A DNA stretch of 64,000 nt, taken from Amycolatopsis orientalis DSM 40040 = KCTC 9412 (GTDB lineage: Bacteria > Actinomycetota > Actinomycetes > Mycobacteriales > Pseudonocardiaceae). Below are positions 17,812 through 26,602 of the stretch, in pieces. The notes under the pieces are model-generated. The model worked only from the letters and a program-made list of their open reading frames with translations, was not told the origin of the DNA and did not search any database. The stretch lies in assembly GCF_000478275.1 (NCBI RefSeq), contig NZ_ASJB01000077.1, positions 62,001-126,000 on the forward strand. Direction: 5' to 3'. Every line of letters begins with the position of its first letter. The stretch's first letter is position 1. The position numbers and the translations under genes are program-made.

Positions 17812-18588
17812 TCAGGCGGTGGTCGCCGGACGCCGCTTGCGGGCGACGCGGATACCGACCGGAACGGCGATGGCACCGAGCAGGCCGAGACCGATCCACA
17901 GTCCCGTGCCGGAAGCCAGCGGCACCGGCAGACCGGCCGGACCACAGGTGGCCGACGAGACGATCACGTCGCCGGAGCCGAGCGGGTTGAGCGCCTGGCC
18001 CAGCAACTTCACGTGGATCGCGTTGACGGTCAGGCTGCCGTCGTTGTTCTTGATCTGTTCGTTCAGGATGATCGTCGCGACGTTGACGTTGCCGAGACCG
18101 ACCTTCACCTGGGTGTTCGGTGCCGGGGTCGAGTCGACCGCGCCCGCGCTGCCGAGGTTCGCGCCGACCAGGGTCGTCGCGCCCTGCACACCCTTCTGTG
18201 TCGCGGTGCAAGTGGCTTCGACGACCTTGACGCCGACATCGCCGAGGGCGCCCTTGAGCAGCGGCAAGCCGACATCGGCGGTGCTGGCCTTGGCCGTCAC
18301 GGCGCCGGAGTTGTCGTCACGCTTGGCTTCGGTGTTGATCGCGCCCGCGGTGAGCACACCGGTGAGGTTGGCCTTCGCGAGGCTGTTGGTGGTCGGCCCG
18401 GAGGTCCTCGCTTCGGCGAGCGGCCCGGCCTTCACCGCGTCGAGGCCGAGGAGCTTCACATCGACCTTGACGCCATACGCGGAGCCGTCACCGGGGGCCG
18501 CCGAGGCGGGCACCGCACCGGCGAGAGCCACGCTCGCCACCACAGCGGCGAGCAGTCCGCCTCGTCGCAAGAGGTGCGTGTTCTTCAA
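17812..18588 (-). CDS. Secreted choice-of-anchor-type protein with C-terminal sorting signal
   Basis: The 258-residue protein starts at a TTG placed 5 bases after GGAGG. A signal peptide ends at ASAAP near residue 31. The mature part is a beta-rich repeat-poor domain with two cysteines (EATCTAT, SSATCGP) that may pair. The C-terminus has PLASGTG, a hydrophobic segment LWIGLGLLGAIAVPVGI and RVARKRR, the layout of a sorting signal. It resembles choice-of-anchor P proteins, but this is recognition from memory. It forms an operon with the small LAATG protein and is divergent from the exosortase gene, making it a candidate substrate. Confidence 0.75.
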   Translation of the reverse strand: MKNTHLLRRGGLLAAVVASVALAGAVPASAAPGDGSAYGVKVDVKLLGLDAVKAGPLAEARTSGPTTNSLAKANLTGVLTAGAINTEAKRDDNSGAVTAKASTADVGLPLLKGALGDVGVKVVEATCTATQKGVQGATTLVGANLGSAGAVDSTPAPNTQVKVGLGNVNVATIILNEQIKNNDGSLTVNAIHVKLLGQALNPLGSGDVIVSSATCGPAGLPVPLASGTGLWIGLGLLGAIAVPVGIRVARKRRPATTA

Positions 18589-18963
18589 CTGGTCCTCCGA
18601 ATTGATTCGTGGGGTGTTCTCTCATCTGCGGTCGGCGCATGGGCACGACCGTTGCGGACGAATCCTCAGCTGGCCTGACTCGGCTCGCGGATCGTCTATC
18701 GGCGAGTGTTTCTTAAATTGCACAGAAAACTGCGAGGATCACTAGATCAGGTGGTCTTGTGGACATTTCCCGCAGGTCACCGAGAACATCACTCGTTCGG
18801 CCTAGTCAGTTTCTCCACGATCGTGCCGAAAGGCCCCTTGATCATGTTGGAAATGTCAACCCCGGTCGAAAGGCATGGTTCCCGCTGACTTACTCTCGTC
18901 GGCGAGGTCCCTGTCCGCTTCGCCGAATCCATCGTCTGCTGCGTCTTTCCTGAGAGGGTCACC
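18589..18963. other. Divergent intergenic region of the exosortase/anchor locus
   Basis: The 375 bases between the anchor operon and the exosortase gene are clearly less GC-rich than the flanks (for example TTTCTTAAATTGCACAGAAA near 18709-18728). They probably contain both promoters. No repeat copy and no convincing ORF was found. Confidence 0.6.
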
Positions 18964-19518
18964 GTGGCCGTTGCGAGCGCTCCTTTGCCGAGTTCCAGCC
19001 GGTTTCCGCTGCGTATGGCGGTGCTGGCGGTGGTCGCCGTCGCGGCGGGCCTGGTGCTGGCCGAACGGCTGTACCGGGTTTTCGAGGTGCAGCTCGCGGG
19101 CCTGATACTGAGGGTTATCACCACATCGGGTGTCTTCGTCGCCGGTGAACGCGAGACTGTCTACTTTGGGTTGTCGAGCGATACTCCACTCGGGTTGAGA
19201 ATGACGCCGGAATGCTCGTCGGCATTCATGTTGCTACCGCTTTTGTTGGTGACGGCCGTCATGTTGTATTTCCGTCCGAGAAATGCGAAGAGACTCTTCT
19301 CTTCGTTGGCGATCTCCGCGATCGTGGTCATTCTTGTCAATCAGATGAGGGTTTTGGCGATCGTCGGGCTCGTGCAGATGCTGGGTATCGACGAAGGTTA
19401 TTACTGGGGTCACACTTTGCTGGGTTCGATGGTGAGCGTCCTCGGCGGCGCGATCGCCCTCGTGCTGTTCGTGTGGCTGAGCACCCGGAAGTCCCGGGCC
19501 GAGCGCGAGGCCGTCTGA
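18964..19518 (+). CDS. Exosortase/archaeosortase-family transpeptidase
   Basis: The 184-residue polytopic membrane protein has the exosortase catalytic triad in order: Cys84 in TPECSSAF, Arg129 in VNQMRVLAI and His150 in YYWGHTLLG, each at a membrane-segment edge. Four to five hydrophobic segments are visible. These enzymes cleave C-terminal sorting signals and attach proteins to a lipid or glycan acceptor. It starts GTG, and its stop overlaps the glycosyltransferase start (TGATG), so the two act together. Exosortases are uncommon in Gram-positive bacteria; actinobacterial forms with an associated glycosyltransferase are known. Confidence 0.85.
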   Translation: MAVASAPLPSSSRFPLRMAVLAVVAVAAGLVLAERLYRVFEVQLAGLILRVITTSGVFVAGERETVYFGLSSDTPLGLRMTPECSSAFMLLPLLLVTAVMLYFRPRNAKRLFSSLAISAIVVILVNQMRVLAIVGLVQMLGIDEGYYWGHTLLGSMVSVLGGAIALVLFVWLSTRKSRAEREAV

Positions 19519-20906
19519 TGGGCGGCGGCTCGGTCAAGATCCTGCTCGCGATCACCCAGGCGTTCGCGCTCACCATGAGTGTCGCGTTCATCGTGTACGT
19601 GGTCGTGATCGTCGTGCCGTACCTGCGGCGCAAACCCGCGCCCGTCGGTGACGCCGCCGACTTCACCTGGCACTTCTTCGTTCCGTGCCGGGACGAGCAG
19701 ACCGTCATCCGTGAGACGGTGCGCTACCTGCGTTCGACGTTCCGGCACGCGCATGTCTGGGTCGTCGACGACGACTCCGAGGACCGCACCGCCAGGGTGG
19801 TGCGCTCGATCTGGCGGCGTAACGGCGGTTTCGACCCGTACCTGCACCTCGTTCCCCGGCGCCGTCCGGAGGCGAGGACGGGCAAGGGTGACGCCCTCAA
19901 CGCCGCGTACCAGGCGCTCAACGACTGGATGGGCCCGGACGCGAGCCGTGACGACGTGGTCGTCGTGGTCGTCGACGCGGACGGCCGTCCGGCGGAGAAC
20001 TGCCTCGACGTGTGCGCCGCGGACCATCTCTTCGGCGACGAGACGATCGGCGCGGTGCAACTCGACGTCTGGATGGGCAACGCCGCCAGCCGTCCGCCGG
20101 GCAGGAACTGGTTTTCGCGCGCATTCGGGCTGAAGCTCGCGCAGATGCAGGACCTCGAGTTCCGTACGGCCATCGCGGCGATCCAGACCTCACGCGGGTT
20201 CACCGGCACGATCTCCATGGGCGGCAACGGTCAGTTCACGCGACTGTCCGCATTGGACTCGATCGCGGGCGACGACGAGCAGCCGTGGCGCGGTTCGCTG
20301 CTGGAGGATTTCGAACTCGGCGTCCACCTGCTGACCGCGGGCTGGCGGACCGGCTACACGCCGGATTCCCACGTGAAGCAGGAAGGGCTCTACAGTCTGC
20401 GGCGATTCCTGGTGCAGCGCACGCGCTGGGGCCAGGGCACGATGCAGTGTTCGCGGTATCTGCGGCGGATCTGGGACTCGCCGCATGTGAGCACGCTGGG
20501 CGCGGCGGAGATGATGTACTACCTCGCGCAGCCGTGGATGCAGCTGCTCGGCTCGCTGCTGTACCCGATCCCGTTCATCCTGCTGCTGTTCACCACGGCG
20601 GGGGATCCGGCGCAGGTGTGGACGTGGTTCGCCGACGACGGCGCGTGGATCCTGTTCGCGATCTATGGTTCGTTCGGGCTTCTGCCGTTCATCGTGTGGG
20701 GCCCGATCTATCAGTTCAAATGCCTGAAGAGCCGCAATCTCCTGCGCGGGCTCGGGATGGGCTTCGCTTACGCGCTGTACATCTACACGTTCTACATCAC
20801 GTCGTGGCGGGCGCTGTTCCGCCTGGTACGCGGGCGGAACGGCTGGTCGAAGACGCGGCGGAACACGGAGCACGCTCCCGGGGTCAAGGTCGCACTGGAC
20901 TCCTGA
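19518..20906 (+). CDS. Family 2 glycosyltransferase coupled to the exosortase
   Basis: The 462-residue processive-type GT2 enzyme has an N-terminal membrane segment (about 6-35). Its catalytic motifs are VVDDDSEDRT (82-91), VVDADG (151-156), ED263-264 and QRTRW (300-304), followed by three or more C-terminal membrane helices. This D, DxD, ED, QxxRW pattern is that of cellulose- or hyaluronan-synthase-like polymerases. Translation is coupled to the exosortase gene. The pair resembles the exosortase-glycosyltransferase pairing known from XrtG systems, so it may make the glycan or lipid-sugar onto which anchor proteins are placed (inference). Confidence 0.87.
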   Translation: MGGGSVKILLAITQAFALTMSVAFIVYVVVIVVPYLRRKPAPVGDAADFTWHFFVPCRDEQTVIRETVRYLRSTFRHAHVWVVDDDSEDRTARVVRSIWRRNGGFDPYLHLVPRRRPEARTGKGDALNAAYQALNDWMGPDASRDDVVVVVVDADGRPAENCLDVCAADHLFGDETIGAVQLDVWMGNAASRPPGRNWFSRAFGLKLAQMQDLEFRTAIAAIQTSRGFTGTISMGGNGQFTRLSALDSIAGDDEQPWRGSLLEDFELGVHLLTAGWRTGYTPDSHVKQEGLYSLRRFLVQRTRWGQGTMQCSRYLRRIWDSPHVSTLGAAEMMYYLAQPWMQLLGSLLYPIPFILLLFTTAGDPAQVWTWFADDGAWILFAIYGSFGLLPFIVWGPIYQFKCLKSRNLLRGLGMGFAYALYIYTFYITSWRALFRLVRGRNGWSKTRRNTEHAPGVKVALDS

Positions 20907-20920
20907 CCCAGCCCCGCCCA

Positions 20921-20947
20921 GATCGCCTTTAGCGGGCTAAACGCGAT
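20921..20947. repeat. Dispersed repeat copy between convergent genes
   Basis: A single copy (GATCGCCTTTAGCGGGCTAA form) lies in the 63-base gap between the glycosyltransferase stop and the amidase stop. Confidence 0.88.
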
Positions 20948-20969
20948 GCGGGCGGGACCGGGAGGAGGG

Positions 20970-22871
20970 TCAGAAGGCGGGCAGGATCCGGACGTCGTCC
21001 GCCTTCACGAAGGCGATCCGGTGTCCGAACTGGATCTGGACATACCGCGTCTTGCCCTTGACGACCACGTGGTTCGCCGGGTCGAACGTCGTCGCCCAGT
21101 AGTACTCGGAACCGAGGACGTTGCCGAGCGAGTACCGCTGCCCCGCCGAGAACGTGTACGGCAGCGGGACGACCTGCTGCACCGGCACGTTCGCCGGGTA
21201 GGCCTCCGCCTCGGGATACGCGCGTCCGAACACCGGCACGGTCGCCAGACCGGGCTTCGGCGTGACGACCAGGCCGAACGCCGGGCTCGTCGTGCGCTGG
21301 TCGCGGAACCAGCCCTTCTGCCCGAGGTACCAGATCGCCGTCCAGCCGTCACGCTGTTCGGCGACCACGTACCGCTGGCCGGTCTCCGCCCGGCTGCCGA
21401 TGTCGGAAACGGCCATCGTGCTGGCCGAACCGTCCGGGCGCAGCCCGATGTCCTTCAGTAGCGGTGCCGACTCGTTCGGCTCGCTGCGCAGCACGACAGA
21501 TCCGGAACCCCTTGCCGGACAAGGCTTCCCGGCGGTCTCGCAGCCCGTGAACGCGGGCTGGTTCGTGGCGAAGTCCGGCGTGATGGTCACCAGCGGCGAA
21601 CCCGGACGGCCGAAACCGGACAGCGGAGCGCCCATCAGGTCGAAGTAGTGCGCCCAGTCCCAGTACGGGCCCGGATCCCAGTGCATGCCCTTGATGGTCG
21701 AGGGGATCGTGCCCGGGACGTTGTCGTGGCCGAGGATGTGCGCGCGGTCGAGCGGGATGTCGTACTTCCGCGCGAGGTAGCCGACGAGCTTCGCGGAGGT
21801 GCGGTACATCGCCTCCGTGTACCAAGTGCCCTTCGCGGCGAAGCCCTCATGTTCGATGCCGACGGACTTCGCGTTGACGTACCAGTTGCCCGCGTGCCAG
21901 GCGACGTCCTTGGTCGGGACGTGCTGCGCGATCTGGCCGTCCGACGAACGGATCGTGTAGTGCCAGCTCACGTAGGTCGGGTCCTGGACGAGGTCCATCG
22001 CCGTGTCCCAGTAGCCCTCGGTGTCGTGGATGATGATGTATTCGACCTTTTGGCTCGTCGGCCGGTCCGCCTTGTCGTGGTTGCCGTAGTCGTTGTTCGG
22101 CAACTCCTGGTATGGCGCCGGGACCGAAAGGCACGAGACCTTCTTCGGGCACTCCGTCTTCGAGGTGTCAACCTGCTCGCGGGCCGGGCTCACCGGCGTC
22201 GCGGCGAGAGTGACGGTCTGACCGTCGTCGGTCTTGCGGCTGACGCCCTTGGCGATGGTGTCGAAGACTTCGTCGGCGAAGGAGCGCGCTCCCGCCGTGT
22301 CCTTCGCGCCGCTGTAGCGCGCGACGGCGTCGTACCAGTCCTTGCCGCCGGTTTCGCGCTGGTACTTCGCCAGCAGGGCGGCGCCACCGCGGATGTTCTG
22401 CGTGGTGTTCGTGCGCAGCGTCGCGACGTCCTGGCCGATGAGCGCGGACGCCTCGTCGATCGTCTGCAGGCCCGGTGGGGGCGGCTTCGGCGCCGGCGTC
22501 GCCGGGAGTTTCGCCTGGCGGGCGTCGTCGCCGCGCGGATCCTCCTCGCCTTCGTCGTGATGCGTGCCGGTGCCCGCCTCGCGCAGGTCGGTCAGGTGCA
22601 TCGGGCCGTAGCCGGCGGACGTGCTCGGGGTGCCGGCGTTGAAGTCCCAGCGTGACTCCAAGAAGGAGACGCCGAGCAGGACGCTCTCGGGGACGCCGAA
22701 CTCCTGCGCGGCGGCCGCGAAGTCCCGCTGACGCTGCTGATCCGCGGGGGCGGCTTCGGCGGGGACGGCGGCGAGGAGTCCGGCGGCGAGGGTGAGGACC
22801 GCGAGTCCGGCTGTCCGTTTGGGCCGGCGCCGGCGCGGTTCGAGCGCAATGGAATGGAAGGGACGCGGCAT
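20970..22871 (-). CDS. Secreted N-acetylmuramoyl-L-alanine amidase with lytic-transglycosylase-like N-domain
   Basis: The 633-residue cell-wall hydrolase starts at the ATG at 22871 (GGGGG upstream). A signal peptide runs to about residue 41 (VPAEAAP). An N-terminal domain (about 45-210) has SVLLGVSFLESRW and YGPMHL, similar to a soluble lytic transglycosylase with a catalytic Glu. A proline-rich linker lies near residue 115. The PGRP/Ami_2 zinc domain (about 280-440) shows EYIIIHDTEG, WHAGNWYVN, GIEHEG and the late HDNVPG. The C-terminal 180 residues may bind the wall. It may remodel peptidoglycan for the neighbouring surface-display genes. Confidence 0.9.
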   Translation of the reverse strand: MPRPFHSIALEPRRRRPKRTAGLAVLTLAAGLLAAVPAEAAPADQQRQRDFAAAAQEFGVPESVLLGVSFLESRWDFNAGTPSTSAGYGPMHLTDLREAGTGTHHDEGEEDPRGDDARQAKLPATPAPKPPPPGLQTIDEASALIGQDVATLRTNTTQNIRGGAALLAKYQRETGGKDWYDAVARYSGAKDTAGARSFADEVFDTIAKGVSRKTDDGQTVTLAATPVSPAREQVDTSKTECPKKVSCLSVPAPYQELPNNDYGNHDKADRPTSQKVEYIIIHDTEGYWDTAMDLVQDPTYVSWHYTIRSSDGQIAQHVPTKDVAWHAGNWYVNAKSVGIEHEGFAAKGTWYTEAMYRTSAKLVGYLARKYDIPLDRAHILGHDNVPGTIPSTIKGMHWDPGPYWDWAHYFDLMGAPLSGFGRPGSPLVTITPDFATNQPAFTGCETAGKPCPARGSGSVVLRSEPNESAPLLKDIGLRPDGSASTMAVSDIGSRAETGQRYVVAEQRDGWTAIWYLGQKGWFRDQRTTSPAFGLVVTPKPGLATVPVFGRAYPEAEAYPANVPVQQVVPLPYTFSAGQRYSLGNVLGSEYYWATTFDPANHVVVKGKTRYVQIQFGHRIAFVKADDVRILPAF

Positions 22872-22965
22872 GGGCGTAAACCCCCAGTGACTAGGTCTGC
22901 TGTACAGGACCGACCCCAATGGTCGGAACCTAACCAGAAACCCGTCTCTTCCGTAAGGTCCCTCC

Positions 22966-22995
22966 GGATCGCGATTAGGGGGCTGAACGCAAGTC
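22966..22995. repeat. Dispersed repeat copy upstream of the HAD gene
   Basis: The copy (GATCGCGATTAGGGGGCTGA form) lies between the divergent amidase and HAD starts, 17 bases before the HAD start codon. Confidence 0.88.
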
Positions 22996-23012
22996 GGTGG
23001 CATGGTGGGGGG

Positions 23013-23675
23013 ATGGCTGGGGTGAAGGAGCTTCTGCAGGAGAAGGACCATGTCTTCCTCGACTTCGACGGTCCGGTGTGCGACGTGTTCGCCGAACTGG
23101 CAGCGAGCGAGGTGGCCGACAGGCTCAAGAAACTCGTCGGGCCGGACCTGCCGGACGAGGTGAGCGCCGCGGTCGATCCGTTCGACGTGCTCCGGTACGC
23201 GGCGTCATGCGGTCCGAACGCCGCGCATGTCGTCGAGCGGCAGCTCGCCCGGCTGGAGAACGAGGCCGTCTCGTCGATCTCACCCGCTCCCGGCATCGCG
23301 GAGGTGCTGGACGAGTGGGTCGCGCAGGGGTTCACGGTGACGATCGTCAGCAACAACTCCACCGATTCGATCCGGTCCTTTCTCACGCTGCACGACCTCG
23401 CCTCGCACGTCCGCCGGATCAGCGCGCGGATCACCGGCGACCCCGCACACCTGAAGCCGCGTCCGGCCCTCCTCGATGCCGCCGTGAGAGCTCTCGGGAC
23501 CTCGCCCGCCCGATGCGTGATGGTCGGCGACTCCGCCGCGGACGTCCTGGCCGCTCGCGCTGCGGGAGTCGCTTCGGTCGCTCTCGCGACGACATCGGCG
23601 AAGCGCAAGACCCTCGCCGCTCTCGCCCCTGATGCCCTGGTCGGCTCCCTCGCGCACTTGCGTTTCGCGGGCTAA
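23013..23675 (+). CDS. HAD-superfamily phosphatase
   Basis: HAD motif I is LDFDGPVCD, motif II VSNNSTD, the lysine of motif III is in LKPRP, and motif IV is MVGDSAADVLAA. A helical cap lies between motifs I and II. The ATG at 23013 follows a G-rich ribosome site; upstream in-frame codons run through a repeat copy and are not coding. The protein has 220 residues. Its last residues (HLRFAG) and TAA stop are contributed by a repeat copy. The substrate is unknown; phosphoglycolate-phosphatase-like enzymes are the nearest type. Confidence 0.87.
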   Translation: MAGVKELLQEKDHVFLDFDGPVCDVFAELAASEVADRLKKLVGPDLPDEVSAAVDPFDVLRYAASCGPNAAHVVERQLARLENEAVSSISPAPGIAEVLDEWVAQGFTVTIVSNNSTDSIRSFLTLHDLASHVRRISARITGDPAHLKPRPALLDAAVRALGTSPARCVMVGDSAADVLAARAAGVASVALATTSAKRKTLAALAPDALVGSLAHLRFAG

Positions 23676-23730
23676 CCGCGACCTGGGTGCCCAGGCCGCC
23701 CACTTGCGTTTCGCGGGCTAACCGCGATCC
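23654..23730. repeat. Two directly repeated copies at the HAD 3' end
   Basis: Two same-orientation copies share CACTTGCGTTTCGCGGGCTA and more (27 identical bases), at 23654-23683 and 23699-23730. The first contains the HAD stop codon. Confidence 0.9.
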
Positions 23731-23883
23731 GGCGGCAGGCGCCCGGTGGCGCGGAAGGCCATCGGGATCGACCACCCCAACGTCGCACCGCTCAGCAGCG
23801 GCCTGGTCCTCCCCGGAACAAAACGGCCGGTCAGGCGCTCGGGAAGATCATTTTCGCAGCGTGAGCGGACCCTCCTTGCGAAG

Positions 23884-23910
23884 CTGGCACTCACATGGCT
23901 AGAGTGCTAA
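23884..23910. promoter_or_regulatory. CIRCE operator for HrcA
   Basis: CTGGCACTC, nine bases, then GAGTGCTAA. The right arm is a perfect CIRCE half-site and the left arm differs at its first two positions. It lies about 100 bases before groES, so HrcA repression of the chaperonin operon is expected. The rest of 23731-24009 holds only promoter and leader sequence. Confidence 0.92.
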
Positions 23911-24009
23911 TTGCACGGCCCGAACACGCCCCGGCACCCGCGACGGCGGGGGTGGTAGGAGCCGTAATACATCCTGCCAACGCTTTCGACGACCGTGGAG
24001 GTCAACCCG

Positions 24010-24303
24010 GTGAGCGTGAACATCAAGCCGCTCGAGGACAAGATCGTTGTCCAGACGAGTGAGGCCGAGGAGACGACCGCTTCCGGCCTCGTCATCCCCG
24101 ACACCGCCAAGGAGAAGCCCCAGGAGGGCAAGGTTCTGGCCGTGGGCCCGGGCCGCATCGACGACAAGGGCAACCGCGTTCCGCTGGACGTGGCTGTCGG
24201 CGACGTCGTCATCTACTCCAAGTACGGCGGCACCGAAGTGAAGTACAACGGTGAGGACTACTTGATCCTCTCCGCCCGCGACGTGCTGGCCGTCATCAAC
24301 TGA
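24010..24303 (+). CDS. groES: Co-chaperonin GroES
   Basis: The 97-residue ring cap of the chaperonin. The GTG at 24010 follows GGAGG by nine bases; the longer frame from 23995 would place the ribosome site inside the gene. VNIKPLEDKIVVQ, the mobile loop region EETTASGLVIPDTAKEKPQ, and GDVVIYSKYGGTEVKYNGED are typical. Confidence 0.97.
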   Translation: MSVNIKPLEDKIVVQTSEAEETTASGLVIPDTAKEKPQEGKVLAVGPGRIDDKGNRVPLDVAVGDVVIYSKYGGTEVKYNGEDYLILSARDVLAVIN

Positions 24304-24322
24304 CGTCCGCTCTCAGCGCATG

Positions 24323-24370
24323 ACGCCCCGGGCCCCGCATTGCCGGGGAACGGGGCGTTCGTGTTTTCCG
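24323..24370 (+). terminator. Intercistronic hairpin between groES and groEL
   Basis: Arms ACGCCCCG (24323-24330) and CGGGGCGT (24351-24358), with an inner CCCCG/CGGGG pairing, are followed by TCGTGTTTT. This may partly terminate or process the mRNA and so give more GroES than GroEL. Confidence 0.6.
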
Positions 24371-24403
24371 AGCTTTAGAACTGGAAGGTAAGCGGAACAC
24401 GCC

Positions 24404-26017
24404 ATGCCCAAGCAGATCAGTTTCGACGAGGACGCTCGTCGCGCGCTCGAGCGCGGGGTGAACAAGCTCGCCGACGCGGTCAAGGTCACCCTCGGCCCGC
24501 GCGGTCGCCACGTCGTGCTCGACAAGAAGTTCGGTGGCCCGACCATCACCCTCGACGGCGTCACCGTCGCTCGTGAGATCGAGCTCGACGACCCGTTCGA
24601 GAACCTCGGCGCGCAGCTCGCCAAGAGTGTCGCCACCAAGACCAACGATGTCGCCGGTGACGGCACCACGACGGCGACCGTGCTCGCCCAGTCGCTGGTG
24701 AAGGTCGGCCTGCGCAACGTCGCCGCCGGTGCCAACCCGACGGCCATCGGCCGCGGCATCGAGGCCGCCGCGGAGAAGGTCATCGCGGTCCTCAAGGAGA
24801 AGGCGACCCCGGTCAAGGGCCGCGACAACATCGCCCAGGTCGGCACCGTCACCTCGCGTGACGCGGCCATCGGCGCCCTGCTCGGCGAGGCCGTCGAGCG
24901 CGTCGGCGAAGACGGCGTCATCACGATCGAGGAGTCGTCCACGCTGGCGACCGAGCTCGTGATCACCGAGGGTGTGCAGTTCGACAAGGGTTTCCTGTCG
25001 GCGCACTTCGCGACCAACCCGGAGGAGCAGAAGGCGATCCTCGAGGACGCCTACATCCTCCTGGTCCGCGAGAAGATCTCGGCACTCGCCGACCTGCTCC
25101 CGGTGCTGGAGAAGGTCGTCGAGGCCAAGAAGCCGCTGCTGATCATCGCCGAGGACGTCGACGGCGAGGCGCTGTCGACCCTCGTGGTGAACTCGCTGCG
25201 CAAGACGATCACCGCCGTCGCGGTCAAGGCGCCGTTCTTCGGCGACCGCCGCAAGGCGTTCCTGGACGACCTCGCGGTCATCACGGGCGGTGAGGTCATC
25301 TCGGCCGAGATCGGGCACAAGCTGTCCGAGACCACGCTCGCCCAGCTGGGCAACGCCCGCCGGATCGTCGTCACCAAGGACGACACCACGCTCGTCGACG
25401 GTGCCGGCACCAAGGACGACATCGCCGGGCGCATTTCGCAGATCCGCAAGGAGATCGAGAACACCGACTCCGACTGGGACCGCGAGAAGCTGCAGGAGCG
25501 GCTGGCGAAGCTCGGCGGCGGTGTCGCCGTGATCAAGGTCGGCGCGGCCACCGAGACCGAGCTGAACGAGCGCAAGCACCGCATCGAGGACGCCGTGGCT
25601 TCGACCAAGGCGGCCGTCGAAGAGGGCATCCTGCCCGGCGGTGGCTCGGCTCTGGTCCACGCCGTCAAGGAGCTCGAGGGTGGCCTCGGCCTTGAAGGCG
25701 ACGAAGCGACCGGTGTCCGCATCGTCCGCGACGCGCTGTCCGCCCCGCTGTTCTGGATCGCGACCAACGCGGGCCACGAGGGTGCGGTCATCGTGAACAA
25801 GGTCCAGGAGCAGAGCTGGGGGCACGGTTTCAACGCCGCCACCGGCGAGCTGACCGACCTGCTGGCCGCCGGCATCGTCGACCCGGTCAAGGTGACCCGG
25901 TCCGCGGTGGCGAACGCCGCCTCCATCGCCCGGCTCGTGCTCACGACGGAGAGCTCCATCGTCGAGAAGCCGGCCGACGAGGAGCCCGCCGCGGCCGGTC
26001 ACGGCCACGCGCACTAG
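24404..26017 (+). CDS. groEL1: Chaperonin GroEL1 (His-rich tail)
   Basis: The 537-residue chaperonin has the ATP-site signature VAGDGTTTATVLAQ near residue 85 and all three domains. The C-terminus is GHGHAH rather than the Gly-Met repeat of housekeeping GroEL. Together with the position beside groES, this identifies the GroEL1 paralogue, which in mycobacteria and relatives coexists with a separate GroEL2 locus. Confidence 0.95.
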   Translation: MPKQISFDEDARRALERGVNKLADAVKVTLGPRGRHVVLDKKFGGPTITLDGVTVAREIELDDPFENLGAQLAKSVATKTNDVAGDGTTTATVLAQSLVKVGLRNVAAGANPTAIGRGIEAAAEKVIAVLKEKATPVKGRDNIAQVGTVTSRDAAIGALLGEAVERVGEDGVITIEESSTLATELVITEGVQFDKGFLSAHFATNPEEQKAILEDAYILLVREKISALADLLPVLEKVVEAKKPLLIIAEDVDGEALSTLVVNSLRKTITAVAVKAPFFGDRRKAFLDDLAVITGGEVISAEIGHKLSETTLAQLGNARRIVVTKDDTTLVDGAGTKDDIAGRISQIRKEIENTDSDWDREKLQERLAKLGGGVAVIKVGAATETELNERKHRIEDAVASTKAAVEEGILPGGGSALVHAVKELEGGLGLEGDEATGVRIVRDALSAPLFWIATNAGHEGAVIVNKVQEQSWGHGFNAATGELTDLLAAGIVDPVKVTRSAVANAASIARLVLTTESSIVEKPADEEPAAAGHGHAH

Positions 26018-26034
26018 CTCCACCGTTCCACCCG

Positions 26035-26076
26035 AAGCGGGGCGGTACTCCACTCGGAGTACCGCCCCGCTTTCTT
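26035..26076 (+). terminator. Terminator of groES-groEL1
   Basis: A perfect 17-bp stem (AAGCGGGGCGGTACTCC at 26035-26051 with 26056-26072, 4-base loop) is followed by TCTTG, 18 bases after the groEL stop. Confidence 0.9.
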
Positions 26077-26092
26077 GTGCTTGGGCCCCTCC

Positions 26093-26227
26093 AGGTCGCG
26101 TTTCGCGGGCTAACCGCGATCTGGGTCCCGGGGCGAGGGGAGCGACTTTCGCGGGCTAACCGTGATCCGGTCCCGGGGGAGCGTGGGGCGGCGGCGGGAG
26201 CGACTTTCGCGGGCTAACCGCGACGCG
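26093..26227. repeat. Three dispersed repeat copies between groEL1 and whiB3
   Basis: Same-orientation copies at 26093-26122, 26139-26170 and 26196-26227 lie between the convergent groEL1 and whiB3 genes. Spacers share words such as GATCCGGTCCCGGGGGAGC with the block near 14091, so the similarity extends beyond the core. Confidence 0.9.
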
Positions 26228-26299
26228 CACGGGCTCGGACACGCGGAAGGGCGGCACCCCACCCGGATGCCGCCCTTCCGCGTCGCCGACTCGGCCGGA

Positions 26300-26602
26300 T
26301 CAGCCGTTCGACATGCTCAATGTGCGCTTGTCCGCCTTGATGATGTGCTCGCGTTCCGACTCCGACAGCCCGCCCCAGATCCCGTACGGCTCGTGCACGG
26401 CGAGCGCGTGGGTCCGGCACATGGCCAACACCGGGCAAGCCAGGCACACGGCTTTGGCCCTCGCCTCGCGGCGGGCTCTCGCCGGCCCGCGCTCGCCGTC
26501 AGGGTGAAAGAAGGACGCGCTGTCCATGCCTCGGCACGACCCTTCGAGTTGCCAATCCCATACATCGGCGTTGGGCCCCGGGAGCCTGCGTGTGTCCGCC
26601 AT
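26300..26602 (-). CDS. whiB3: WhiB3/WhiD-family iron-sulfur regulator
   Basis: The 100-residue Wbl protein has four cluster cysteines: C23 (GSCRGMD), C53 and C56 (AVCLACP) and C62 (AMCRTH). The GIWGG turn follows, then a basic tail. LPGPNADVWDWQLEG and FFHPDGERG are hallmarks of the WhiB3/WhiD branch. The ATG at 26602 is supported by GGAGG 8 bases upstream; longer frames start before the conserved region. Wbl proteins bind 4Fe-4S and sigma region 4 and sense redox or NO. Confidence 0.93.
   Translation of the reverse strand: MADTRRLPGPNADVWDWQLEGSCRGMDSASFFHPDGERGPARARREARAKAVCLACPVLAMCRTHALAVHEPYGIWGGLSESEREHIIKADKRTLSMSNG

Noticed and set aside
18706..18888. 60-codon ORF in the exosortase intergenic region
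   Set aside because: No ribosome site, no hydrophobic or domain pattern, and it lies in the likely promoter region.
22854..23012. Longer HAD protein starting upstream
   Set aside because: The extension runs through the amidase 5' region and a repeat copy; a G-rich ribosome site precedes the ATG at 23013.
24296..26053. Long minus-strand ORF over groEL1
   Set aside because: Antisense shadow caused by strong codon bias; no domain, no ribosome site, and it also reads through the terminator.
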